A DNA stretch of 64,000 nt, taken from contig JAVRFV010002366.1 of the NCBI GenBank assembly GCA_032716605.1, positions 390,667 through 454,666 on the forward strand, given 5' to 3'. A program made the translations under genes and the position numbers. Below are positions 54,819-64,000 of the stretch, piece after piece (the stretch's first letter is position 1; every line of letters starts with the position of its first letter). Source of the stretch: Paralithodes platypus. Taxonomy: Eukaryota > Arthropoda > Malacostraca > Decapoda > Lithodidae. The notes under the pieces were generated by a model that was not told the DNA's origin, made no database searches, and was given only the letters and a program-made list of their open reading frames with translations.

Positions 54819-55313
54819 GAAACCTCTCTTGAATCTTGTACTCCCCACATTCATCACAAGTTAGAAACCTCTCTTGAATCTTGTACTCCCCACATTCATC
54901 ACAAGTTAGAAACCTCTCTTGAATCTTGTACTCCCCACATTCATCACAAGTTAGAAACCTCTCTTGAATCTTGTACTCCCCACATTCATCACAAGTTAGA
55001 AACCTCTCTTGAATCTTGTACTCCCCACATTCATCACAAGTTAGAAACCTCTCTTGAATCTTGTACTCCCCACATTCATCACAAGTTAGAAACCTCTCTT
55101 GAATCTTGTACTCCCCACATTCATCACAAGTTAGAAACCTCTCTTGAATCTTGTACTCCCCACATTCATCACAAGTTAGAAACCTCTCTTGAATCTTGTA
55201 CTCCCCACATTCATCACAAGTTAGAAACCTCTCTTGAATCTTGTACTCCCCACATTCATCACAAGTTAGAAACCTCTCTTGAATCTTGTACTCCCCACAT
55301 TCATCACAAGTTA
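54819..55313 (-). repeat. 45-bp minisatellite, 11 copies, in frame within the hAT transposase
   Basis: Eleven units of 45 bp, identical as read. On the transposase strand each unit encodes TCDECGEYKIQERFL, a 15-residue block with a C-x2-C. It stays in phase with the downstream domain (QERFLSFIDDSKKTG). On the upstream side the frame from 55732 meets a TGA at 55304, so a one-base shift lies at the boundary. Confidence 0.92.
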
Positions 55314-55787
55314 GATATCTCAGTATGAATTTGTACTACATTCATGTGAAATTGAATATTATAAAATTTAGCCTGTTCACGTTCATTATGGATAGAAGCT
55401 TTAACCTTTTCAGCACATAGTTGAATGAATTCATTTTGTGAAGAATAAGAAAGATAATGAGCCTGAAGACGCTTACCCTCCTTCTGAGGTTCTCTCACTT
55501 TAGATACATGATCATGAAGAAGTGGATCATGACGAGAAAGAAGCTCAATTAGGGCAAGAAAATTTCCGTTATTTCTATCACCTATCTTGCTAGAGTCCCC
55601 TTGAAATGAAAGGCCTCTCTCTCCCATAGTCATTATGACATCCAAGATTTTTTTCAGAATTAACTTCCATTTACTTTGTTCAGACTGAATAGATCTCAGT
55701 AATTGATCATCAATTCCAGATTCATTTCGCAACCTTGCTTCTAACTGACGCCAATCAAGATAACATTGTTTGTGGTAATATGTTTGT
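55314..55787 (-). pseudogene. hAT transposase, DUF4371 N-terminal part
   Basis: Reads CYLDWRQLEARLRNESGIDD, LLRSIQSEQSKWKLILKKIL, MGERGLSFQGDSSKIGDRNN, GNFLALIELLSRHDPLLHDH and YSSQNEFIQLCAEKVKASIH. This matches the N-terminal DUF4371 pattern (LAFRG, GNF-ALIELL). It is bounded by SINE-S4 and the minisatellite. Confidence 0.88.
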
Positions 55788-56035
55788 TAATAATAATAAT
55801 AATAATAATAATAGTTCTTAAAGCTAGCGCATGCTAAGCTAGCTAAGGATAGCTCAATAAGGCCGATTAGGCGTATTTCCATTGGGGTCCTGTACTACTA
55901 CCCCATCCCTTTTCTCATGAGGGATGGTAACGACTCAGTGCTTGTGAAAAATCTTTAATGCGCCGAGCGTGGGCGCGAACCCAGGCCTTCTGGGTGGAAG
56001 TCCGAGACGCTAGTCACTACACCAAGCGAGCCGCT
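55788..56035 (-). mobile_element. SINE-S4: tRNA-like head, (TAA)n tail
   Basis: Minus strand. The head (55960-56034) has A box TGGTGTAGTGACTAGC, B box GGGTTCGCGCCC and a TCC anticodon position (Gly-like). The body contains AAAGATTTTTCACAAGCACT. The tail is the (TAA)8 microsatellite 55788-55813. Inserted in the hAT transposase. Confidence 0.8.
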
Positions 56036-56707
56036 TGAGTTTTTTCCATGACGATTCTTTTCCAATGCCACATGTTGCCAAATGTGAAGGTGTTGTTGGA
56101 TGCTGTGTACACCCTGCAATAAACAATCGGCAAGGGAAACAAAAAAGTGCACTCTTAGTCTGACTATAAACTAACCAAGCTCGTTTCCCAGTTTCACCAT
56201 TCGGTCTTGGAACTTTCAAAACTGTGTATGGGAAGAAGTTACCCTTATGATCTGGAGCAATTTGACTAGGTACTGCCTGGGGGCCCTTCCTAACATAATC
56301 TTCAATCTGTGCCTGTGACGGTCTATCAGGGATCAAACCAATATCACTATCATCACTATGTTGTTCAATATCTTTAGATTCAGTTTCTGGAACTAATACG
56401 ACCTTTTCAGTTTCTACTTCCTGTTGAGCCTCTAATAGTAATACACTTGACGTTGAAGGCAAGTTTTCATGTTTATCTACACTAGGCTTATCTGTTACTT
56501 TCTTGAGACCCACTTCAAATAAGGTTCTGGCACACTTTGAAGCAGACTCTTCCCTAGCTTGTTTCTCTTTTATCTTTTGTGCACCTGACTTATGAGGATA
56601 CATTATGCAATCTGAAACAAAATGAAGAAAGTCCTGTATTCTCCAAAGCATAATGGTATTTGTGTACAGAAAATGAGAACATAAATAAATACAAATGAAC
56701 ACAAGTA
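56036..56707 (-). pseudogene. hAT transposase N terminus with TTF-type zinc finger
   Basis: Start near 56604 (MYPHKSGAQKIKEKQAREES), an opening common in ZMYM1-like hAT transposases. An acidic linker follows (SKDIEQHSDDSDIGLIPDRP), then the TTF finger FFPYTVLKVPRPNGETGKRA, WLVYSQTKSALFCFPCRLF and a His-rich end. It binds terminal DNA. 56605-56707 is non-coding. Confidence 0.88.
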
Positions 56708-58914
56708 AACTGTTGTTGTTGTTGTTCCCTAAGCTGCCTGGCCGAACAGCCCCGAGTCCCTGAGAGAGGCCGTGGCCACGATCGGGCTTTCCCACAGAGC
56801 TCTCATTGAGTGTAGATTGTGTTGTTGGCGTAAGTGGTTGTGTGAAATGCAGTCTTCTATGATGTGTTTAATGGTATGGGGTGCTGTGTTACATCCCGGG
56901 CAGGCGTCGACAACGGAGTCATCCAGTCTCTTCTGATAGCTCAGGAGAGCTGGATGGTGTCCGCATCTCAGCCTGGCCAGGTGGACTCTGTCCTCGCGAG
57001 GAAGGGAGGATTCGGAAGGATGGATTTTGGGAGGTCGTGCATGCAGCTGCGTGTTGTCTGTGAGTGAGTGGATGGATCGGTGAGAGATATGAGTATGGAT
57101 GTGCTTCTGGAAGTTGGTTCGGGGTGGGCAGGGAGGGAGAGGGGACAATAATTGCGTGTGATACCGTGTGCTGGGTGTTGTTTTGATATTTCTTGGTGTC
57201 TGTGGGTGTGTTGCCATGTAGTTTAGTGGGTGGTCTTAGTTCGTGGAGGCTGCTGCCAGGAATTGAGTGCCTCTCATGTCCAGATGGTCTTTGACTTTGA
57301 GGATTTTGGTTTCTTGATGTAGGTGATCTGTGGGTGCAGTTGCTGTGCAGCCTGTAATGATCTTCAGGGCTTTGTTTTGAATAGTCTGTAAGGTCTTATG
57401 ATGTGTTTCAGCTAGGTTAGAAGCCCAGGCTGGGCTTGCGTATTCCATCACTGATCTTATGTATTGTTTATATACTGTGGTGGTAGTTTCTTTGTTGTGT
57501 CCAAATTTTGGTGAGCAAGTGACCTGAGGGCGTTAAGTCTGGGTGTCAGTTTCTTTTTAATGTTTGTGGTGTGCTGTTTGAATGTCATATGAGTATCATA
57601 TGTTACTCCTAGGATTTTGGGTGTGTGTGTATGTGTTAGGGGTGTGTTGTTTATGGTGAGTTGAGGGATGTATTCGTGTTCTCCTGTCCAACTTGTGAGC
57701 AGGGTTGCGGTGGATTTGGCTGGGGCTAGATTAAGTCTGTTTGTAGTGCACCAGCCATGTAGTGTGTTGAGATAGGGTTGAAGGAGATCTGTTGCTCTTT
57801 TTGGGTCATGGTGTGTGCATGTGAGTGTTATGTCATCTGCATAGGAGGCTAAGTTTATTTGGGGCGTATTGGGTGTAGTTATATCGTGCATGTACAGATT
57901 GAAGAGTGCGGGCGATAGGACGGATCCTTGTGGGACTCCGTTTGGAAAGTTTCTGATTTTAGATGACTGACCGGCAAAAGATACGTGTGCACATCTGCCT
58001 GCTAGGAAGTTGGCCAGCCACCTTTTGTGTTGTTGTGCATGTTTGTGTTGTAGATTTTGTTTGTTAGGTTGTGGCAGGGGATGGCATCGAAGGCTTTACT
58101 AATGTCGAGTGTGGCTAATAGTGATCTGTGTGGTGGTCTAGCTGAGTTGATGCCGTCGAAAGCTCTTTGTGTAAGGTCTGTGAGAAGAGTGTTTGTGGAG
58201 TGCAGTGGCCTAAAGCCATGTTGTGTTGGAGCTAGGGGTAGGTCAGGTGTAATTAGTTGTAATACTAGGCGTTCCATGACTTTGGAGGGGGAGCAAAGGA
58301 GTGTGATGGGGCGGTGCGAGGAGGGTAGCGTGGGGTCTTTGTTGGGTTTGGGGAATGTGATGATGATACCATGCTTCCAAATGTCTGGTATTGTGTTGTG
58401 TGAATAGCTGTAGTTTGATATGTTAGTGAGTGCTTGTATGCCTTGTGGTCTGAGGTGTATGTTGCTTATGTTGTCTAGGCCACAGGCGGGTGAGTGCTTG
58501 AGATTGTTGATGATATGGTTTGTCTGGTGATTGGTGAAGGGTGTATAGTAAGGGTCTGTGGGGAATTGTCTCTTACGTCGGATGACACGTCGGTCGTCTT
58601 TGTGAGGTTTTAGGTGGCTGACATGTGAAAAGTGATTGATGAGTGTTTGCTTGTTGTTTACATGAAGGAGTAGAGTCTGTTGTTGTGATTGCAGCATGTG
58701 ATTGTGTTGTGTTGCTGTTGGAAAGTGTGATGCTGTTTAGTGTTTTGTAGAGTTTTTTGGGGTTAGTTTTGTGATCAAGTGTTTGTAGGAAGTTATTCCA
58801 ATTTAGTTTTTGTTGTTCTTGTATTTTGTTGTTAGTTTGGGTGTTGAGTGCTTGAATTTGTTGTGTGATGTCTTGTGTGTGGGGTGCTGGGGAGTGTTTC
58901 AGTATCGTTTTCAT
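56708..58914 (-). pseudogene. LINE-D2: second copy of the AAC-tailed LINE
   Basis: Collinear with LINE-D1 without the LINE-E insertion, so it shows the native join (THTHTPKILGVTYDTHMTFK). RT boxes: LLATLDISKAFDAIPCHNL and LASYADDITLTCTHHD. The C-terminal CPGCNTAPHTIKHIIEDC is kept. Frameshifts near 57480, 58000, 58650 and 58690. It is 5'-truncated in the linker at 58914. The 3' end has GTT repeats at 56710-56724 (AAC tail). Confidence 0.9.
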
Positions 58915-59081
58915 ATTACCCTTTTGGCGGGTATATTGGTTTGCCTAGTAGCTGTTATTGATTCATTTATTTTAGTATTATGCTCTTAATTCATAACGCC
59001 CGGGCCCCCTGTGAGGCCGGGCCCTGCTGCTAAGATACCAGCTCTCCCCCCCCCCCCCCCCCCGCCCTCTCCCGGGCCCTG
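58915..59081. other. hAT right end with C homopolymer
   Basis: Subterminal GGGCCC motifs (58999-59025), an 18-base C run near 59045-59063, and the terminal CCCGGGCCCTG. Confidence 0.75.
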
Positions 59082-59704
59082 GGTACAACGGACAGACGAG
59101 GAAGTAATGCACAACGGGGTCCACCACGTTATTTCTAAATTGCGTCTCAACTGGTGGATACCCAGAGTTCGACGAGTAGTCAAAAGGTGTGTGGTGTGCC
59201 GTAGACTGAAAGGAAGACCATTTACGACTGGACCTGCTCCACCCTTGCCAGAGTGCCACGTTAATCATCTAGAACCCTTCAGAGTTACAGGACTAGACTA
59301 TACCGGCGCACTGAGAACTAGGGAACTGGACAAGGTTTATGTGTTGCTATTTACTTGTGCCACTTCACGTGCAATACATTTAGAACTCAGTGACAATATG
59401 TCTTGTGAAGAGTTTATGCTGGCATTCAGGCGATTTTGTGCACGTCATTCCTTCCCTCATTTGATTCTTAGCGACAATGCTCCTACTTTTCTTCAAGCTT
59501 CCAGGTACTTGATAGATATGAGCGACGATCCAACAGTTGTTTCTTACTTGGGAGAGCGGAGGTGCGAATGAAAATTCATACCAGTGGAATGTGGAAACGG
59601 TGTGTAGGCATCGTGAAGTCAGGCTTACGGGCAGTTGCAGGACACGCCTGGTTAAAAAGGAGCGAACTAGTAACTGTGCTCACTGAAGTCGAGGCGGTTG
59701 TTAA
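59082..59704 (+). pseudogene. BEL/Pao integrase
   Basis: Continues the BEL element after the hAT. N-terminal zinc-binding HH-CC region: HNGVHHVISKLRLNWWIPRV, KRCVVCRRLKGRPF. The catalytic core has RVTGLDYTGALRT (Asp), HSFPHLILSDNAPTFLQASR (Asp) and VTVLTEVEAVVNDRP (Glu). A frame change near 59565 separates the second Asp from HTSGMWKRCVGIVKSGL. It stops abruptly at 59704; the C-terminal chromatin-binding part and 3' LTR are missing and piggyBac text follows. Confidence 0.9.
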
Positions 59705-61060
59705 CGATCGTCCTAGGGCGCGTGCCTCCCGAGTTGGCCGTGGGCGTGCTGGGCCACCAGCTGGAGCTCCTCGTCGGCGTCGCCAAGACCCATTCTACGT
59801 GTTTCAGTGGGAAGACCTGGCCGACGGGGAAGATTACAACCCTGATGTGCCAGCTTTTGATGAGGTACAGGAGGGTTCAGTAATTACCCCCAGTTTGCCC
59901 ACAGGCCCCAATGCTCCACCACATGAGCTTTTTGAGGCCTTTTTTGATGAGGAGGTTACCGGATTTGTCATCAAGGAGACAAACAAGTAGCACCAATTCC
60001 AGGTCCACATGTTTGACAAGGTGACCAAGGGCCACATGAGGCAGTGGACCCCAGTGACTCATCACGAGTTCATGGTGTTCCTGGCACTCACCATGCTAAT
60101 GCCTCATGTCAAGAAGCATAGGTTGCCTGACTATTGGATCACCAATGATCTCATATCCACCCCTGCCTTCGGGAAATATATGTCTCGCGACCGGTACCTT
60201 GACATGCTCGCAGCGATCCATCTTGTCACCAACACCGACGTCCACTGCCCAGACAAGCTGTGGAAGATTACGACGTTGTACGAGATGATGCGACACCGCT
60301 TCTCCTCCTACTTCAAGCCCTTCCGCAAGGTCGTCATTGACGAGTCTCTTGTGCTGTTCCGGGGAAAGCTCAGCTTCCGGCAGTACATCCCCTCAAAGAG
60401 ACATCGCTTTGGCATATAATTCTTTGTGCTGTGCGACTGCCGAACTGGCTATGTCCTGGACTTCCTGGTCTACAGCGGGAAGGAAGGGGACTTGCTTGTG
60501 GACCCCCTCATTGTGGAGACTGGCAAGGTGGATCGCCGCACCCAGGCCAGGGTGACCAAGCCCGATGCTGTAATGGACTACAACATCAACATGAGGCTGG
60601 TGGACAAGTCCGACATGCAGATAGGCTTCATTGACTGTCTGCGTACCTCGTGCAGATGGTACAAAAAGTTCTTTCTGCACATGGTGGACATGTCCATTCT
60701 GAACTCTTACAACATCTACAAGCTTCGGAATGAGAACACACCCAGGAAGTTCAATAGCCTGCAGAGGTTCCAAAAGCAGGTGTTGAAGGAGCTCCTGGAG
60801 AAGTAGGGTACGCCACAGAGGGCAGTGGCACATGCTGGGCCCGCCGCTACTGACCGCTTGCACTGTGCATATTTGAATATGCACAGGCTCATTTCCCTGC
60901 CTCTGACAGCAGCAGGAAGAAAGCAGCAGAAGCGGTGTTATGTCTGCTACAACACCAGGCTGAGGGCGAGCTCAGAGAAAAAGTCCACCATGGAGTGTGT
61001 GGAGTGCAAGGTGGCACTCTGTGCTGAAGGGCTGCTTCTTTGATTACCACTCCAAGCAGG
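59705..61060 (+). pseudogene. piggyBac transposase remnant
   Basis: Acidic leader EDLADGEDYNPDVPAFDEVQ, then PPHELFEAFFDEEVTGFVIK and TKGHMRQWTPVTHHEFMVFL. The core has FRKVVIDESLVLFRGKLSFR (first catalytic Asp), a TAA at 60417, then FFVLCDCRTGYVLDFLVYSG (second Asp). After GKVDRRTQARVTKPDAVMDY the third-Asp region DYNINMRLVDKSDM follows much too early, so about 100 residues are deleted. A C-terminal Cys-rich finger (RCYVCYNTRLRA, MECVECKVALC) is frameshifted near 61025. It would excise and insert DNA at TTAA if intact. The leader is fused in frame to BEL integrase. Confidence 0.88.
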
Positions 61061-61116
61061 AGTTCTAATCATAGTGAAAGTGCCAAAGACAGTGACAATA
61101 TGTACAGTATATATAT

Positions 61117-61526
61117 GTGGTGATGGGCTGGTCTATCAGAGTGAGAACTGAGCGATCTCTACCATACCCATAGCTTACTCTGACTGTTCCTTTTACTTAT
61201 ATATTTTTTAGATCTTAAGTGACGGCGACTCTTCCGTGGATTGACCTCCCAATCTATCAAGATTGGAAGCCAAAGCATCACATTTTTCTTTTGCCTCTCA
61301 ACTTTCTCTTCATAATTGCTGAGGGGCACAGGGCCCTGGGTGGGGCTTTGGTTTCCCGGGTGTTTCCGCACCCTCCTCAGCTCCCCGCCATGGACTGGCT
61401 TCGGTCACCCAGGCTTTATTGTGGTCGGCAGGGAGGGTTCTGTGGGGACGCACGGTTATGGCCTTGGCCTTGCTCGGGACCTTGGGTCTGTTCGGCCAGG
61501 CAGCTTGGGGAACAACAACAACAACA
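61117..61526 (+). mobile_element. SINE-S1 copy 3, full length
   Basis: Flanked by a 13-bp duplication ACAGTATATATAT (61104-61116, 61527-61539). Head GATGGGCTGGTCTATCAGAG, body with CCTCCTCAGCTCCCCGCCAT, 3' end GTTCGGCCAGGCAGCTTGGG and an AAC tail. About 410 bp, matching copy 1 end to end. Confidence 0.9.
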
Positions 61527-61539
61527 ACAGTATATATAT

Positions 61540-62249
61540 AGGCAAAAAGTGGTAGTAAAACAATTTATTGTAATACAAAAGTCAAGTATTATGAGAAAAT
61601 TGATACAAATAGAATAACACCATAATAATATGTGAAAGTGACACATACAGTATATGTATATAATAAGTGACATTCATATCATTAGAACCTATAGAAATAT
61701 AGAAATCAGTGAAAAAAGACAATAAATTGTATATAAAACGTTTACAAAGCATATAACTAAGTGAAAGTGACACAAGACCTAATATTTGATGGCCAAAGTA
61801 TAATAAACACCTGTGATAACGAATAATCAGTGCCTAATATACCAATAACCTACCTCAATTACTAATAAAGCGTACGGTATCGAGTGAAAATGAGCAATAT
61901 TAGTGACAGTGATACCCTAATACACATACTTTATATAATTGGCCTCAAAATAACTATAAAGATATCAAATAAACATCACATTGTCAATATCAACCACTAA
62001 GGTCGTCTATGGGAGGCAAACACTCTGGCGCGACGAGCGGCTAGGTGCGTGGTAGCCAGGGCCGGGGCGACGCATCCGAACGCGGGAAGAATTTTCCGCC
62101 GAAAATCACTCTACTTCTACATAGGAAGGTTTGTGGAACATTTTTTTTTTTTATTCATAACAATACATGCCCTATTTATTGAGTTACAGGTGAGTGAACA
62201 TAGCCCAATAATCGTAAAAACACCCGGTACCACAGTACAGTCGCGAGCT
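61540..62249. other. AT-rich non-coding DNA
   Basis: No gene recognised. Short imperfect repeats of AAGTGACACATA (61635-61650, 61764-61776). A GC-rich patch at 62030-62105 and a T run at 62143-62152. Confidence 0.5.
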
Positions 62250-63555
62250 AAGGGTGCCGGGTCTGGAGGGTTAATAAGTCTGCAGCAAAGAAGTATTTGA
62301 TCTGATTGTCAAGTGCTGCAAGCCAGGCCTCCCAGTCACCCTGACGGCATGCACTGAGGAGTGCTAGTAGACTTTCAACTTGCTCAAGGTACACGTCAAA
62401 GAAATGAGCGATTCCACCAGAATAATTCTTCTCAGCCTTTTCAATATGCTCCACTTAGTAGCTCTCTATGTCTTGGAAGACCGTAACCATGTCTGGGCTT
62501 CGGTCATGTAGAGCTTTTTTCAACTCAACACACTGCATGCTAACTGGTCCTGTGGGCAGCTCACCGAGAATCACATCAAACTTCATCATCATGATGCTTT
62601 ACCCCTATATATGCTTCAGAGAGCTGCAGCGGAATAGACACCCGTCTCCACTGCAACAGTATCCATACACTTCCCTCCACTTGTTTTCCAAGTTTTCCAT
62701 GAAGGGCTGCAAAACATAATATTATATGAAGGTCGCCAGAAATGAAGATCCAGTGTTTGTTTATTGTTGATACCTGGATTTGCAGTGCTCTATTGAAGAG
62801 ATCAAGGTCTAGTGTGATAAGAGTTCACCGCTCTGGAGCAACAACGATGGCGGATATATTTTGAGTAAGTTTGAGTGCAGTGTACAATGTTGACAAGTCA
62901 GTAGGTGGGGTCTTGAAGAGTGGTGCAACTACCTCTGAGTTGATCTTAGGATGCAATTCTCCACCTTGATGTGAGAGTAGTAGGGATTTTGTTGCAGCCC
63001 AGGTTGGCATCACACTTTGCTTCGTAAGTTCCTCAGCCCCTTTCCCTTTTCTTCTCTGCAGCTTCATGATGTTTTCACTGATGTCTGTTGGGTCTTCTAT
63101 TTCTGCTGCAGACATAGGCTCCGATTCGGTGGAGAGATCAAGTTGTGGTCCTATGTGTGAGGGGAACAACTCGCTTGGTAGTTCTAAATCTGAGGAAGGT
63201 GTCCTTTCTCCCATCTCTGTAGATTCAGCATTGGGGAGAGACTCAGATATCACTATAGGCGGATCAGATGTCGGAGAAGATGCAGCCAAAGATTTATCTC
63301 CCTCATCAGTGGCATCAGTATCTATTTGCCTAGCATTACCTAGGTAGCTTGCTAGCATCCAGGTTGGAGTATTTGTGTAGTAGTTGAGACCTTGAACCAT
63401 GTGTACTTAGAGAATTTGTTGGGTCTGAGCACTATTGTGGGTTCCTTGAGGTACGTCAATTCTACTTTCAGTTGTTTGCTTAGAGATTTGCTTGGGATGG
63501 TAAAAGGTGGCTGTATTGGTAGAGCAGTTTCATCATCTGGCTGGTTGAGGACCAT
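62250..63555 (-). pseudogene. Broken gene of unknown function (repeated invertebrate family suspected)
   Basis: Minus strand, read in order. MVLNQPDDETALPIQPPFTI, IPSKSLSKQLKVELTYLKE; after a shift near 63400, an acidic Ser/Pro-rich middle (SDPPIVISESLPNAESTEMG). Then PTWAATKSLLLSH, VVAPLFKTPPTDLSTLYTAL and NISAIVVAPER*; then ITLDLDLFNRALQIQVSTIN and KHWIFISGDLHIIFCALHG. Last come KFDVILGELPTGPVSMQCVE, a TAA near 62457, and VEHIEKAEKNYSGGIAHFFD, LLALLSACRQGDWEAWLAAL, KYFFAADLL. The order and phase along 1.3 kb show a once-continuous protein of at least 430 residues. I recall similar uncharacterised proteins in many copies in marine invertebrates but cannot name a domain. Confidence 0.6.
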
Positions 63556-64000
63556 GAACCAGGGACCCAGGGATCTAATTACTACACAGAAATGTCAAGT
63601 TAGCCCATTCATCAAGACAATAACAAAAAATATTTAAGTCATTTCAGGCCTCAAAATGACCTTGACCTTGATTGATTTACGTGACCTTGACTTCGAATTG
63701 CTTTGAAAATGTTGCTAATCAACTCAGCATCATCGAAAACCCTATAAAGGACACCAAGATTATCATTACCGAGCATGGAATTGAGGAGATAACAGATTAC
63801 CTGCCTGGGAGGGTCGCCATTTTGGATTTGCCCCAAAACGAGGCTTGGGGGGTCGAAAAAATTGAACCCTATGATTTTCTCTCCATTCGACACCTAAAAA
63901 TCCCAAAACCACCCTTAACTCCCTTTAGGCAGGCCAATCTCGAACCCCCCCCCCCCCTTTAGATGACATATCCGACCACACTACAGTATCTGATAAGGGA
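63556..64000. other. Unassigned; C homopolymer near the end
   Basis: Open frames exist on both strands around 63651-63962 but neither carries a motif I recognise. A C run lies at 63947-63957. TGACCTTGACC motifs recur at 63656-63700. Confidence 0.4.

Larger units (their letters stand above)
48294..59081 (-). mobile_element. hAT DNA transposon (TTF-finger / DUF4371 type), 10.8 kb with nested insertions
   Basis: Ends CAGGGCCAGG and, as reverse complement, CAGGGCCCGG. Flanked by a perfect 8-bp duplication GGTACAAC (48286-48293 and 59082-59089), as expected of hAT. Removal rejoins the BEL integrase in frame (DLLVQ-RTDEEV). The minus-strand transposase is spread over 56604-52928. Inside lie LINE-G, LINE-H, a minisatellite, SINE-S4 and LINE-D2. 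Removing these would leave an element of roughly 4 kb. Confidence 0.92.

Noticed and set aside
54819..55313. Regular 45-bp repeats as a CRISPR array
   Set aside because: The units are contiguous with no variable spacers, the host is eukaryotic, and the array lies in frame inside a hAT transposase.
55960..56034. A functional tRNA-Gly gene on the minus strand
   Set aside because: It runs into a SINE body ending in (TAA)n and interrupts a hAT transposase. The acceptor stem does not close cleanly.

Overview
The window is eukaryotic DNA from an arthropod, most likely a decapod crustacean. The reasons are interstitial (TTAGG)n arrays (the arthropod telomere repeat), two DIRS1-like tyrosine-recombinase retrotransposons of the kind described from decapods, and a dense nest of CR1/jockey-type LINEs, BEL/Pao, Ty3/gypsy, hAT and piggyBac copies with several SINE families. 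No operons, prokaryotic signals, rRNA genes, or confidently recognised host genes are visible. The species call is inference; the element classes rest on motifs read in the sequence.

Layout. 1-2172: two LINE 3' halves joined end to end, then a poly-A SINE. 2173-5227: largely non-coding, with two (TTAGG)n arrays, a SINE with a GATA tail and a LINE scrap. 5228-6349: an intact single-exon reading frame with two successive retropepsin-like domains, the most unusual gene here. 7178-7578: a foldback element. 7579-19750: a CR1-like LINE (LINE-B) split by a complete DIRS element (DIRS-1, 7774-17080) and by a SINE. 19751-31610: a truncated Ty3/gypsy element on the minus strand, split by a SINE inside its reverse transcriptase and by a second DIRS (DIRS-2, 22950-31523) inside gag. 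31655-38603: LINE scraps, including a nearly complete LINE (LINE-E) nested in another (LINE-D1). 38604-42105: two more LINE fragments, one carrying a 941-bp TA-flanked DNA transposon that contains a 98% identical 212-bp palindrome. 43634-44301: an RTE-type LINE end inserted just upstream of a BEL/Pao element (44302-48293 plus 59082-59704). The BEL is split by a 10.8-kb hAT transposon (48294-59081) with a perfect 8-bp target duplication. The hAT is itself filled with a nearly intact CR1 element (LINE-G), a CR1 3' end, a 45-bp minisatellite, a tRNA-like SINE and a second LINE-D copy. 59705-61060: piggyBac remnant with a SINE downstream. 62250-63555: a broken gene of unknown function on the minus strand.

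How the parts relate. Insertions can be ordered from their boundaries: LINE-B is older than DIRS-1, gypsy is older than DIRS-2, BEL is older than the hAT, and the hAT is older than its internal LINEs and SINEs. Two SINE families end in the same 3' tail as LINEs present in the window (an AAC-repeat tail with LINE-D, a GATA tail with the RTE-type LINE), consistent with LINE-driven mobilisation. Almost every element is disabled by frameshifts, stops, insertions or mutated catalytic residues. The DIRS RT/RNase H frames, the DIRS-1 gag frame and the double-retropepsin frame are the long frames that stay open.
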